From Candidatus Didemnitutus sp. (lineage in GTDB: Bacteria > Verrucomicrobiota > Verrucomicrobiia > Opitutales > Opitutaceae), in the NCBI GenBank assembly GCA_019634575.1, contig JAHCAY010000002.1:1-64000 (forward strand): DNA of 64,000 bases, given 5' to 3'. Below the pieces are notes generated by a model, which ran no database searches, was not told the origin of the DNA, and saw only the letters and a list, made by a program, of their open reading frames with translations. Below are positions 32,540-41,686 of this stretch, one piece after another. The number at the start of each line of letters is the position of its first letter. The first letter of the stretch is position 1. The translations under genes and the position numbers were made by a program.

Positions 32540-33204
32540 GCGACGCTCCCTCCACGCCAACTCCGACGCCGTTCCCGGCCGCCGGAAACATCTCCGACGC
32601 GGAACGCGAAGAGCTCCGCCGCCACGGCATCCTGCTCACCTCGCTCGAGGAGCTCTACAACTGGGGCCGCGCCAACTCCATCTGGCCGCTGCAGTTCGGC
32701 CTCGCCTGCTGCGCCATCGAGATGATCGCCGCCGCCACGGCGCGCTTCGACATCGCCCGCTTCGGTGCCGAGATCTTCCGCCCGTCGCCGCGCCAGGCCG
32801 ACCTCATGATCGTCTCCGGCACCGTCACCAAGAAGATGGCGCCGAACGTCGTCCGCCTCTGGAACCAGATGCCGGAGCCGAAATACTGCATCGCCATGGG
32901 CGCGTGCGCGATTTCCGGCGGCCCCTTCAAGCAGGGCTACAACGTCCTCAAGGGCGTCGACCGCTTCATTCCGGTCGATATCTACATCCCCGGCTGCCCG
33001 CCGCGCCCCGAGGCGCTGCTCAACGGCCTGATCGAACTCCAAAAGAAGATCCAGACGGAGAAGGTCGCCGGCCCGCAGGCCGCGAAACACCTGCGCTCCG
33101 ACGTGCAAAGCGAATTTCCGGTCCCCGAATACGGCGAGCACGACATCGTGCCCTCGAAAAATCCCGACGTGTGGTCGCCGCCGTCGCTCCCGCGCAAGGC
33201 CTGA
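32536..33204 (+). CDS. nuoB: NADH-quinone oxidoreductase subunit B
   Basis: 222 residues. Ligands of cluster N2 are present: the tandem Cys in GLACCAIEM, Cys in [11 protein letters not shown] and Cys in [11 protein letters not shown]2 passes electrons to quinone. An extra Pro/Thr-rich N-terminus (about 18 residues) and a C-terminal tail of about 40 residues after the core make it longer than the E. coli core region. The start ATGA overlaps the nuoA stop. Confidence 0.96.
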   Translation: MSDAPSTPTPTPFPAAGNISDAEREELRRHGILLTSLEELYNWGRANSIWPLQFGLACCAIEMIAAATARFDIARFGAEIFRPSPRQADLMIVSGTVTKKMAPNVVRLWNQMPEPKYCIAMGACAISGGPFKQGYNVLKGVDRFIPVDIYIPGCPPRPEALLNGLIELQKKIQTEKVAGPQAAKHLRSDVQSEFPVPEYGEHDIVPSKNPDVWSPPSLPRKA

Positions 33205-33207
33205 GCC

Positions 33208-33879
33208 ATGGAAACGCTCGAACAAATCCGCGATCGCATCGCCGCGCGCTTCCCCGGCGCCAAGGTCTCAATCCAGCTCAACCCCGGTGCCGCCGCCGAG
33301 CACTCGCTGCTCATCGACTCGAAGCTCGGCCGCGAGATCGCGCTCTTCCTCCGCGACGACGCCGCGCTGCAACTCGACTACTGCTCCAACGCCACCGGCG
33401 TCGACTGGCTCGACAAGGAAATCGTCGACGTGAAGAAGACCACCGTCGCCGATCCCGCCGGCGGTCCGGCCAAGGTCGTTGAAGAGAAAACCAAGCGCAC
33501 CGAGCCCGGCTACCTCGAGGCCGTCTATCACCTTTACTCGATGGCGCTGCGTCACGGCCCGGTCGTGATCCGGATGCGCACCGGCAACCGCCGCGACGAC
33601 GTGAAACTTCCCTCGCTGACGCCGGTGTGGAAATCCTGCGATTTCCAGGAGCGCGAAATCTTCGATCTCTACGGCATCGTCTTCGAGGGCCATCCCGACC
33701 TGCGCCGCCTGCTCATGTGGGACGAGTTCAAGGATCACCCGATGCGCAAGGACTACGTCTCGCCGGACGACTTCGAATACGAGCCGACCCCGCACGACGC
33801 CGTCCTCGCCCGCGCCAAGGCCCACTATCCCGCTCCGCCGCCTGCCGCACCCGCGACGCAACCGGAGGTGAAGCCATGA
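33208..33879 (+). CDS. nuoC: NADH-quinone oxidoreductase subunit C
   Basis: 223 residues, the 30-kDa subunit. The conserved block SCDFQEREIFDLYGIVFEGHPDLRRLL and the following WDEFKDHPMRKDY (about 145-180) are typical and are quoted in two parts. It is separate from NuoD, unlike the NuoCD fusion of enterobacteria. The C-terminus ends in a short Pro/Ala tail. Its stop overlaps the nuoD start. Confidence 0.95.
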   Translation: METLEQIRDRIAARFPGAKVSIQLNPGAAAEHSLLIDSKLGREIALFLRDDAALQLDYCSNATGVDWLDKEIVDVKKTTVADPAGGPAKVVEEKTKRTEPGYLEAVYHLYSMALRHGPVVIRMRTGNRRDDVKLPSLTPVWKSCDFQEREIFDLYGIVFEGHPDLRRLLMWDEFKDHPMRKDYVSPDDFEYEPTPHDAVLARAKAHYPAPPPAAPATQPEVKP

Positions 33880-35048
33880 GCCTCTCGCAATTTTCCAACT
33901 TTACCTCCCACCAAGGCCCGACCGTCCGCGCCGTGAAAGACCCGTTCCACGGCGACCTCCTCGAGGTCTCGATGGGACCGCAGCACCCGTCCACCCACGG
34001 CGTGTTCCGCATGGTCGCGACGCTCGACGGCGAGCAGATCGTGAAGCTGAAGCCCGTCTTCGGCTACCTGCACCGCAATCACGAGAAGATCGCCGAGGGC
34101 ACGAGCTACCTCGCGACGATGCCCTACACGGACCGACTCGACTACCTCTGCTCGATGTCGACCAATTGGGCCTACGCACTCGCCGTCGAGAAGCTCGCCG
34201 GCCAAACCGTCCCCGACCGCGCGCAATACCTCCGCGTCATCCTCGCGGAGATGACGCGCCTGGTGAACCACACCTGCCTCGTCGGCTTCCTCTTCAACGA
34301 CCTCGGCACCTCGTTCACGCCGCTGCTCTACGGCTTCCGCGAGCGCGAGAAGTTCCTCGACCTCTTCGAAGCGCTCAGCGGCTCGCGCATGATGTGCAAC
34401 TACCAGCGCTTCGGCGGCTGCCGCGTCGACCCGACGCCCGAGTGGATCGCCGCCGCCCAGAAGCTCGTCGCGGATTATCCGCGCTTCCTCGACGAGTGGG
34501 AGCAGATGCTCACCGGCAACGAGATCATGCTCGCCCGCACGCAAGGCATCGGCGTGCTCGACGCGAAGAAGGCCATCAACGCCGGCATCACCGGCCCGTG
34601 CCTCCGCGCCTCCGGCTACAACTACGACCTGCGCAAGGTCGACGGCTACGGCTTCTACCCGCGCTTCGACTTCCGCGTCCCGCTCGGCGAACACGGTGAC
34701 ACCTACGACCGCTACATGCTCCGCATTCTCGAAATGCGCGAGTCGGTCAAAATCCTCGAGCAAGCCTTCCGCGATCTCCCCGCCGGCCCCGTCATGGACC
34801 CGAAGGCGAAGATCCGCGGCTTCCGCCCGAAAGCCGGCGAGGCCTATGGCCGCATCGAAGGCCCGAAGGGCGAACTCGGTTTCTATCTCATCAGCGACGG
34901 CACGCCGAATCCTTACCGTTACCGCGTCCGTCCGCCGACTCTCATCAACCTGACGCTGCTCGAGGAGATGTGCCTCGGCCACACCATCGCCGACTCCGTC
35001 GTCATCCTCGGCAGCATCGACATCGTCCTCGGAGAAGTGGACCGCTAA
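33876..35048 (+). CDS. nuoD: NADH-quinone oxidoreductase subunit D
   Basis: 390 residues, the 49-kDa subunit that forms the quinone-binding cavity with NuoB. MGPQHPSTHGVFR carries the conserved His of the quinone head site. NHTCLVGFLFNDLG and RPPTLINLTLLEEMC match the family. It is about the usual length for an unfused NuoD. ATGA overlaps the nuoC stop, showing tight translational coupling. Confidence 0.96.
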   Translation: MSLSQFSNFTSHQGPTVRAVKDPFHGDLLEVSMGPQHPSTHGVFRMVATLDGEQIVKLKPVFGYLHRNHEKIAEGTSYLATMPYTDRLDYLCSMSTNWAYALAVEKLAGQTVPDRAQYLRVILAEMTRLVNHTCLVGFLFNDLGTSFTPLLYGFREREKFLDLFEALSGSRMMCNYQRFGGCRVDPTPEWIAAAQKLVADYPRFLDEWEQMLTGNEIMLARTQGIGVLDAKKAINAGITGPCLRASGYNYDLRKVDGYGFYPRFDFRVPLGEHGDTYDRYMLRILEMRESVKILEQAFRDLPAGPVMDPKAKIRGFRPKAGEAYGRIEGPKGELGFYLISDGTPNPYRYRVRPPTLINLTLLEEMCLGHTIADSVVILGSIDIVLGEVDR

Positions 35049-35050
35049 CC

Positions 35051-35776
35051 ATGCTCGGCACCGGACTCCTCAAAGGCCTCGCCGTCACCGCGAAGAACTT
35101 CGTCGGCAGCTACACCACGCCCGAGCGCATGGTGACAGTTTCCTATCCCGAAGAAAAAGCGCCCATCGGCGAAAATTACCGCAGCTTCCCCTTCCTCGTC
35201 TGCGAGACGCCGGACGACCCGATGGGCACGCTGCGCTGCGTCGCCTGCCAAATCTGCGAGAAGGAATGCCCGCCGCAGTGCATCTACATCGAGAAATCGA
35301 AGGACAAGAAGCCCGACGCCACCGGCAAGCAGCAGTTCTATCCCGCGATCTTCGACATCGACACGTCCGTGTGCATGAGCTGCGGCATCTGCGCCGAGGT
35401 CTGCCCGTTCGACTCGATCAAGATGGACAAGGTCTTCGAGGTCGCGCCGTCGAACCGCTTCGAAGGACTCCTGCTCAAACGCGAGCAGCTCGCCAAGTCC
35501 AACGCCTACTACAACGAGATCCGGCCGGCCGAAGCCTCCGAGGTCGACACTCGCCTCGCCGCCGACCGCAAAGCCGCCGAAGAAAAGGCGGCAGCAGCCG
35601 CTGCGGCCGCTGCCGCCAAGGCCGCCGCCGCGAAGGCTGTGCCCGCAACTCCGGCGACCCCGGTTGGCGCCACTCCTCCTTCCACCCCCGCGCCCGTCGC
35701 CCCCGCCACTGCTGTTAAACCTCAACCCGCCCCCGCGCCCAGCGCGTCGGCCCCCCAGCCGCCCGCCGCCTCATGA
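35051..35776 (+). CDS. nuoI: NADH-quinone oxidoreductase subunit I, with long Ala/Pro tail
   Basis: 241 residues. Two [4Fe-4S] motifs are present: CVACQICEKECP and CMSCGICAEVCP (clusters N6a and N6b). The chain to N2 is thus complete from NuoI onward, although the upstream clusters of NuoEFG are absent. After about residue 175 comes an Ala-rich helix (AAEEKAAAAAAAAAAKAAAA) and a Pro/Ala tail to the end, about 65 residues not found in typical NuoI. The tail may be disordered and could reach the face where NuoEFG normally binds. Confidence 0.95.
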   Translation: MLGTGLLKGLAVTAKNFVGSYTTPERMVTVSYPEEKAPIGENYRSFPFLVCETPDDPMGTLRCVACQICEKECPPQCIYIEKSKDKKPDATGKQQFYPAIFDIDTSVCMSCGICAEVCPFDSIKMDKVFEVAPSNRFEGLLLKREQLAKSNAYYNEIRPAEASEVDTRLAADRKAAEEKAAAAAAAAAAKAAAAKAVPATPATPVGATPPSTPAPVAPATAVKPQPAPAPSASAPQPPAAS

Positions 35777-37077
35777 GCGTTCTCGGTCTCTCAGCTCTCA
35801 GCTCTCAACTCTCAACTGCGGCGGCGCCCGCCGTCGCTTCTGCCGACGGCGCCTTCCTCGAAGTCCTGCCGCTCATCGTGCGCGACGAGATCGTCGGCTG
35901 GTTTCCCGACTCGTTGCAGTGGCTCGTTAGCTCGCTGATCACGATCATCGTCATCCTGACCGTCTTCGGCGTGTTCTTCGCCTTCACGACGATCGCCGAG
36001 CGCAAACTTCTCTCGCGCCTGCAAAACCGCCTCGGCCCGAACCGCGCCGGTTTGCCGAAGTTTACGCGACTGCCGATCCCCCACCTGAAACACCGCCTCT
36101 GGGGTCTCACGCAGCCGTTCGCCGACGCCGTCAAGGCGCTCACGAAGGAGGACGTCGTGCCGGCCACCGCCGACAAGCTCCTGCATTTCCTCGCGCCGGT
36201 CACCGTCGTAGCGTTCTCGCTGCTCGGCTACGCCGTGCTGCCCTTCGGCCGCCACATGGTGCCGGTCGATCTCGATGCCGCGGTGCTCTATTTCTTCGCC
36301 GCCGGCGCCGCGACCGAACTCGCGATCTTCATGGCCGGTTGGTCGAGCCGTAACAAATACTCGATTCTCGCCGCCATGCGCGCGCTCGCGCAGCTCATCA
36401 GCTACGAGCTGCCGCTGATTCTCTCCGTCGTCCCCGCCATCCTCATCGTCGGCACGCTCTCGACGCAACAGCTGGTCGAAGCACAGGGCGGCTGGTTCCT
36501 CGGCTTCCTCCCGCAATGGCACGTCTTCACGCCGTGGGGCTTCGCGGGCTTCCTCATCTTCCTCGTCGCCGCGCTGGCCGAGAGCAACCGCTCGCCCTTC
36601 GACTTGCCCGAAGCCGAGTCCGAGCTCATCGCCGGCCACCTCACCGAATACTCCGGCTTCAAATACGCGCTGTTCTTCATGGCCGAATACTTCGGCCTCT
36701 TTGCCCTGAGCGGCCTCGGCATCACGATCTTCCTCGGCGGCTGGCAGGCGCCGTTCCCCGCGCTCGAAGTGATCCCCTCTTACCTTTGGTTCATGATCAA
36801 GCTGGTGCTGATGGTGATCTTCTTCATCTGGATCCGCGGCACCCTCCTGCGCCTCCGCATCGACCAGCTCACGCGCCTCGCCTGGCAATTCCTCCTGCCG
36901 CTCGCGCTGATCAACATCGCCAACGCCGCGTTCTGGGCGCTCTCCGCCCACGTCTCGCCGGTGATGGACGTCGCCCGCTGGCCGATCTCCGCCGCGATCA
37001 TCATCGTGCCCTTCCTCGTGATCAGCCGCCGCCTCAACAAGGGCCGCGCTCCCCGCACTTACCGCTACGCGTCATGA
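35773..37077 (+). CDS. nuoH: NADH-quinone oxidoreductase subunit H
   Basis: 434 residues with about nine membrane helices. ERKLLSRLQNRLGPNRAG and the acidic loop AESNRSPFDLPEAESELIAG, both at the quinone gate, are conserved. It links quinone reduction to the pump arm. The first 30 residues (SALSSQLSTAAAPAV) are encoded by CTCAGCTCTCAACTCTCAAC-type repeat DNA, so the N-terminus appears to be captured repeat. An internal start is not obvious. ATGA overlaps the nuoI stop. Confidence 0.95.
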   Translation: MSVLGLSALSSQLSTAAAPAVASADGAFLEVLPLIVRDEIVGWFPDSLQWLVSSLITIIVILTVFGVFFAFTTIAERKLLSRLQNRLGPNRAGLPKFTRLPIPHLKHRLWGLTQPFADAVKALTKEDVVPATADKLLHFLAPVTVVAFSLLGYAVLPFGRHMVPVDLDAAVLYFFAAGAATELAIFMAGWSSRNKYSILAAMRALAQLISYELPLILSVVPAILIVGTLSTQQLVEAQGGWFLGFLPQWHVFTPWGFAGFLIFLVAALAESNRSPFDLPEAESELIAGHLTEYSGFKYALFFMAEYFGLFALSGLGITIFLGGWQAPFPALEVIPSYLWFMIKLVLMVIFFIWIRGTLLRLRIDQLTRLAWQFLLPLALINIANAAFWALSAHVSPVMDVARWPISAAIIIVPFLVISRRLNKGRAPRTYRYAS

Positions 37078-37577
37078 CACCCGCGCTGCTCCTCATCGCC
37101 TTCGTCACGCTCGCCGCCGCCGCGGTCGCGATGGCGTTGCGCAACCTGATCCACAGCGCGTTGCTGTTCATCGCCAGCTGGGCCGGCCTCGCCGCGCTCT
37201 ACCTCTGGTCGGGCGCGCAGTTCGTGGCCTTCGCACAGATCCTCGTCTACGTCGGCGCCATCTCGATGGTCGTGCTCTTCGCCGTGCTGCTCACCAAGCA
37301 AGGCGGCGACCTCGGCCCGGTCGAACCCGCCGGCCTCTCGCGCGCCATGCTCGCGATCATCGCCGCCGGCGGCGTCGCGGGCGTGCTGATCGGCGCCATC
37401 CTCGGCACGCCGCTCGACACCGCGCAGGCCGCTCCGGCCTCCTTCACCGTCCGCCAGCTCGGCGAACAACTCATGGGCAAGCACGCTGTCTCGCTTCTCA
37501 TCACCGGCCTCATCCTCACCGTCGCGCTGCTCGGCGCCGTGGTGATCGCCGCGCAGGACAAGGAGGACGCGTCGTGA
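37074..37577 (+). CDS. nuoJ: NADH-quinone oxidoreductase subunit J
   Basis: 167 residues, five membrane helices. FAQILVYVGAISMVVLFAVLL contains the third-helix pi-bulge region typical of NuoJ (quoted without its flanks). Part of the proton path between NuoH and NuoK. Its ATGA overlaps the nuoH stop; a 121-base gap with a hairpin repeat separates it from nuoK. Confidence 0.94.
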   Translation: MTPALLLIAFVTLAAAAVAMALRNLIHSALLFIASWAGLAALYLWSGAQFVAFAQILVYVGAISMVVLFAVLLTKQGGDLGPVEPAGLSRAMLAIIAAGGVAGVLIGAILGTPLDTAQAAPASFTVRQLGEQLMGKHAVSLLITGLILTVALLGAVVIAAQDKEDAS

Positions 37578-37599
37578 GCTTGGCTACAATCCATCAAAT

Positions 37600-37674
37600 A
37601 CAGAGGACGCAGAGAGCACAGAGATTGGACTCTGCTGCTCGGCCTTTCCTCTGTGCCCTCTGCGACCTCTGTGT
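37600..37674. repeat. Hairpin repeat, ACAGAGGACGCAGAG family (nuoJ-nuoK gap)
   Basis: Arms 37600-37623 and 37649-37674 are complementary (CAGAGGACGCAGAGAGCACAG against CTCTGTGCCCTCTGCGACCTCTGTG, shown in part). It is the same family as 40062-40136 and interrupts an operon that is otherwise tightly packed. Confidence 0.78.
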
Positions 37675-37698
37675 TGAAAAAGCCTTAGGAGGTGCGTC

Positions 37699-38010
37699 GT
37701 GAGTCCACTCCAAATCTGCCTCGTCATCTCGACGCTGCTCTTCTGCGTCGGCCTGATTGGCGCCCTCTCGCGCAGCAACAGCATCCTCGTGCTCCTCGGC
37801 GTCGAGCTGATGCTGAACGCCGCGAACCTCAACTTCATCGCCTTCTGGCGCTACGGCCCGCATCCCGAACTGGGCACCGGCGCGATCTTCGTCCTCTTCT
37901 CCATCGCCGTCGCTGCCGCCGAGGCCGCCGTCGGTCTCGCCCTGGTCATCGCGATTTATCGCCACCAGAAGAGCATCCGGCTCCAGGAAGCCGCTCAACT
38001 CAAAGGCTGA
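37699..38010 (+). CDS. nuoK: NADH-quinone oxidoreductase subunit K
   Basis: 103 residues from a GTG with AGGAGG seven bases upstream, the best ribosome site in the operon. Three membrane helices; the two channel Glu residues are in LLGVELMLNAANLN and, further on, AAAEAAVGLALVIA. It forms the fourth proton path of complex I with NuoJ. Length is normal. Four bases separate it from nuoL. Confidence 0.95.
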   Translation: MSPLQICLVISTLLFCVGLIGALSRSNSILVLLGVELMLNAANLNFIAFWRYGPHPELGTGAIFVLFSIAVAAAEAAVGLALVIAIYRHQKSIRLQEAAQLKG

Positions 38011-38013
38011 GCC

Positions 38014-40047
38014 ATGACACTCTCCGCCCAATATCTCTGGCTCATCCCGGCGCTCCCGCTCGCTTCCGCCGCCATCGGCTCACTCACGCCCCGCAAAGGC
38101 CGCGCGATCGCCGCCGGCGCCGCCATCCTGTCGATGGCCGCGGCGTTCGTCGTGTCGTGCTTTGCGCTGAAGGGCGCGCTCGCGCACCCCGCCGCGCACC
38201 AAGTCTACAACTTCGAGTGGTTCGACCTCGGCACCGGCGCGCTGCGCCTCGGCTTCCTGCTCGATCCGCTGACCGCGTTCATGTGCGCGATGGTCACCTT
38301 CGTCGGCCTGCTGATCTTCATCTTCAGCACCGGCTACATGAAGGAGGACGCGAACTTCAAACAGTTCTTCTGCTTCCTCAGCCTGTTCGCCGCCGCGATG
38401 CTCGGCCTGCTCGTCGCCAACAGCCTGCTGCTGCTCTTCATCTGCTGGGAGCTCGTCGGCCTCGCCTCGTATCTGCTCATCGGCTTCTGGTTCCACAAAC
38501 CGTCCGCCGCCGCCGCGGCGAAAAAAGCCTTCATCACGACACGCATCGGCGACCTCGGCTTCCTCCTCGGCATCCTCTGGCTGCAACACGCCGGCGGCAC
38601 GCTGCTGTTCTTCGACGCCGGCAAGGGCGCGCTCGAGTCCTCCGTGCTCCAGACGCTCCTCGGCCAACAAGTCTGCGGCGGCCTCGCGCTCTCGACCGCC
38701 ATCGGCCTCCTCATCTTCTGCGGTGCAGTCGGCAAGTCCGGCCAATTCCCGCTGCACGTCTGGCTCCCCGATGCGATGGAAGGCCCGACACCGGTCTCCG
38801 CGCTGATCCACGCCGCGACGATGGTCGCCGCCGGCGTGTTCCTCATCGCCCGCGTTTACCCGTTGATGGCGATCGACCAGATGCTGGCCAACGTCCCGGT
38901 GCATGCGCTGACCGTCGTCGCCTTCATCGGCGCCATCACCGCGCTCATGGGCGCCGTCATCGCCGTCGCGCAAAACGACATCAAGCGCATCCTCGCCTTC
39001 TCCACCGTCTCGCAGCTCGGCTACATGATGCTCGCGATCGGCGTCGGCTCGTGGACCGCTGCGATCTTCCACCTGCTCACGCACGCCTTCTTCAAGGCCC
39101 TGCTCTTCCTCGGCGCCGGCTCGGTCATCCACGCCGCGCACCACGAGCAGGACATCCGCGCGCTCGGCGGCCTCTCGGGCAAGATGCGGACCACGTTCTA
39201 CACCTTCGCCATTGGCACCATGTCTCTCGTCGGCGTGCCGCTGTTTTTCTCCGGCTTCTGGTCCAAGGAAGCGGTCCTCCACGCCGCGCACTCGTGGGAC
39301 GTTTCCCATCTTCCCTTCTACGCCGCTCTTATCGGCGTCGTCCTGACCGCATTCTACAACACCCGCCTTATGGCCGAGGTTTTCTTCGGTAAACCTCGCT
39401 CGCACGCCTCCGAGCAGGCGCACGAGAACGGCTCAGCGATGACCATTCCGCTCATCATCCTCGCCACCTTTGCCCTGACGCTCGGTTTCCTCGGCACGCC
39501 CGCCTACCCGTGGCTGCAAGCGATCCTGCAAGGCCAGCACGGAGCGCACTTCAACTTTGACCATCTCTTCGAAGGCGCCGGCCTCATGGGAGCGTCCGTC
39601 GTCCTCGTCGCCGTCGGCATCGGTGCCGGCTGCGCGATCTACGCCCGCCGCCCGCGCGCCGACGCTGCCGCTGCTGATCCGATCGAGAAACGTTTCCCCG
39701 GCGTCTTCGCGGCACTCGGTGCCCGTCTCGGCTTCGACGAACTCTACGCCGCCACCGCCTTCAAGGCCAACGCCGCCCTCGCCGCGTTCTCCGACTGGAC
39801 CGACCGCTATGTCTGGGACGGCGCCGTGCGCCTCCTCGCCGGACTCGGCGAGTTCACCGGCGTCGTCAACCGCGACACCGATGAACAGGGCCTCAACGGC
39901 GGCTTCAACTCCGCGGCGGAAAGCCTCCGCGCCACCGGCATCGCTTACTCGAAGCGGCAAACCGGCAGCGCCCACGGCTACCTGCGCACGCTGGTCCTCG
40001 GTTTCGTGATCGTCCTTCTCGTCGTCATCTTCGGAGGTGCGCGATGA
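38014..40047 (+). CDS. nuoL: NADH-quinone oxidoreductase subunit L
   Basis: 677 residues, the distal antiporter-like pump. TM5 Glu lies in FICWELVGLASYLL, TM7 Lys in GAVGKSGQFPLHVWLPDAM and the central Lys region in NDIKRILAFSTVSQLGYMM. After TM15 (GLMGASVVLVAVGIGAG) about 110 residues precede the last helix, some 30 more than I recall for E. coli NuoL. A longer lateral helix would be needed to span an extra pump subunit, and the second nuoM below provides one. Confidence 0.95.
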   Translation: MTLSAQYLWLIPALPLASAAIGSLTPRKGRAIAAGAAILSMAAAFVVSCFALKGALAHPAAHQVYNFEWFDLGTGALRLGFLLDPLTAFMCAMVTFVGLLIFIFSTGYMKEDANFKQFFCFLSLFAAAMLGLLVANSLLLLFICWELVGLASYLLIGFWFHKPSAAAAAKKAFITTRIGDLGFLLGILWLQHAGGTLLFFDAGKGALESSVLQTLLGQQVCGGLALSTAIGLLIFCGAVGKSGQFPLHVWLPDAMEGPTPVSALIHAATMVAAGVFLIARVYPLMAIDQMLANVPVHALTVVAFIGAITALMGAVIAVAQNDIKRILAFSTVSQLGYMMLAIGVGSWTAAIFHLLTHAFFKALLFLGAGSVIHAAHHEQDIRALGGLSGKMRTTFYTFAIGTMSLVGVPLFFSGFWSKEAVLHAAHSWDVSHLPFYAALIGVVLTAFYNTRLMAEVFFGKPRSHASEQAHENGSAMTIPLIILATFALTLGFLGTPAYPWLQAILQGQHGAHFNFDHLFEGAGLMGASVVLVAVGIGAGCAIYARRPRADAAAADPIEKRFPGVFAALGARLGFDELYAATAFKANAALAAFSDWTDRYVWDGAVRLLAGLGEFTGVVNRDTDEQGLNGGFNSAAESLRATGIAYSKRQTGSAHGYLRTLVLGFVIVLLVVIFGGAR

Positions 40048-40061
40048 AAAACCGGATTTTC

Positions 40062-40136
40062 AACACAGAGAGCACAGAGCACACGGAAAAACGCTCCGGC
40101 TCCCAGCCTCTCTGTGTCCTCTGCGACCTCTGTGTT
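40062..40136. repeat. Hairpin repeat, ACACAGAGAGCACAGAG family (nuoL-nuoM gap)
   Basis: Arms 40062-40079 and 40109-40136 are complementary; the right arm contains TCCTCTGCGACCTCTGTGTT, nearly identical to the right arm at 37655-37674. A CACGGAAAAACGCTCCGGC spacer separates the arms. Confidence 0.78.
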
Positions 40137-40168
40137 AAACCTGTCTTTCTGTTCGGAGGATTGAGCGC

Positions 40169-41686
40169 ATGAACTCCCTCCCGCTCCTCTCGCTCATCAT
40201 CTTCGTGCCGTGGGCCGGCGCGCTCCTGCTCGCGCTCCTGCCCAAGCTGCCCGCCGGCCCGACGCGCCTCATCGCGCTGTTCGTCAGCCTCTCGACTCTC
40301 GCGCTCGGCACGACCGTCCTCTCCGGCTTCGATCCGGCCGCCGGCCTGCAATTCGTCGAGAAACACGCGTGGATCTCCGCGCTCGGCGTGAACTACCACC
40401 TCGGCGTCGACGGCCTCAGCCTCGTGCTCGTGCTGCTCACCGGCATCATCGCGCCGGTCGCGCTCTTCGGCACGATCCGCATCGCGAAACAGCCGTCGCT
40501 CTACGCCGCGCTGTTCCTCTTCCTGCAAGGCGCGGCGCTCGGCGTGTTCCTCGCGCTGGATTTCTTCCCGTGGTTCATCTTCTGGGAACTGAGCCTCGTG
40601 CCGGCCTTCTTCCTGATCAAACTCTGGGGCGGCCCGGGCGCGACGCGCGCGGCCTACCAGTTCGTGATCTACACCATCGGCGGCAGCGCGTTCATGCTGA
40701 TGGCGTTCGCGGCGCTCTTCGCGGCCGCGGGCACATTCGACTTCGTGCAACTCGCCGCGCTTGCCAAGTCCGGCGCGCTCGCCGCGAAGCTCGCCGCGGT
40801 CGGCGGCTACTGGCCGCACCTCGTTTTCCTCGGCGTGTTCCTCGGCCTCGCCGTCAAGGTCCCGCTCTTCCCCTTCCACACCTGGCTGCCTTCGGCCTAC
40901 GCCGAGGCGCCGACGGGCGCGTCGATGTTCCTCACCGGCGTGATGTCGAAGATGGGCGTCTACGGCTTCCTGCGCATCCTCTGGCCGATCTTCCCGGCTG
41001 ACCTGCACGCCGCCGCGCCCTGCCTCATCTGGCTCGCCGTCGCCGGCGTCGTCCTCGGTGCTTACGCGGCGATCAAGCAGACCGACCTCAAGCGCATGGT
41101 CGCCTACTCGTCGGTCAACCACTTGAGCTACTGCCTGCTCGCGCTCTTCGCCGTCGCCCTCGCCGGCAAGCCCGGTGAAGCCTCCGCTTCCGCCCTCAGC
41201 GGCGCGATCCTCCAGATGTTCAACCATGGCCTCTCCGCCGCCGCGCTGTTCTTCTGTGTCGGTGCGCTCGAAAGCCGTGCCGGTGGTCGCCGCGGCCTCG
41301 ATGACTTCGGCGGCGTGCGCACTGCGGCCCCGGTGTTCGCGGCGCTGTGCGGCATCTCGATGTTTTCCTCGCTCGGTCTCCCCGGCCTGAACGGCTTCGT
41401 CGGCGAGTTCCTCATCTTCCGCGGCGTCTTTGGCCTCGCGCCGATGACCGCGGCGGTCTCGACGCTCGGCCTGCTGGCCACCGCGCTCTTCCTCCTGACG
41501 TTCTGGCAACGCGTGTTCCATGGCCCGGCCAAGGGTGCCGGGACTAACTTCCGCGAACTCGACACCACCGAGAAGCTCACGCTCGTGCCGCTGATCGCGC
41601 TGATGTTCGTGCTCGGTCTGCTCCCGCAGCTCCTCGCCGGCCTGTTCAACCCGCTCGTCACCACGTGGGTCTCTCATCTTCCGTAA
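40169..41686 (+). CDS. nuoM: NADH-quinone oxidoreductase subunit M (first copy)
   Basis: 505 residues, about 14 membrane helices. Pump residues are all present: Glu140 in FIFWELSLVPAFFL, Lys230 in LAVKVPLFPFHTWLP, Lys in GVMSKMGVYGFLR (about 261) and Glu in GFVGEFLIFRG. It is therefore a canonical NuoM. AGGA lies before the ATG after the hairpin repeat. Its TAA shares one base with the start of a second nuoM gene. Confidence 0.95.
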   Translation: MNSLPLLSLIIFVPWAGALLLALLPKLPAGPTRLIALFVSLSTLALGTTVLSGFDPAAGLQFVEKHAWISALGVNYHLGVDGLSLVLVLLTGIIAPVALFGTIRIAKQPSLYAALFLFLQGAALGVFLALDFFPWFIFWELSLVPAFFLIKLWGGPGATRAAYQFVIYTIGGSAFMLMAFAALFAAAGTFDFVQLAALAKSGALAAKLAAVGGYWPHLVFLGVFLGLAVKVPLFPFHTWLPSAYAEAPTGASMFLTGVMSKMGVYGFLRILWPIFPADLHAAAPCLIWLAVAGVVLGAYAAIKQTDLKRMVAYSSVNHLSYCLLALFAVALAGKPGEASASALSGAILQMFNHGLSAAALFFCVGALESRAGGRRGLDDFGGVRTAAPVFAALCGISMFSSLGLPGLNGFVGEFLIFRGVFGLAPMTAAVSTLGLLATALFLLTFWQRVFHGPAKGAGTNFRELDTTEKLTLVPLIALMFVLGLLPQLLAGLFNPLVTTWVSHLP

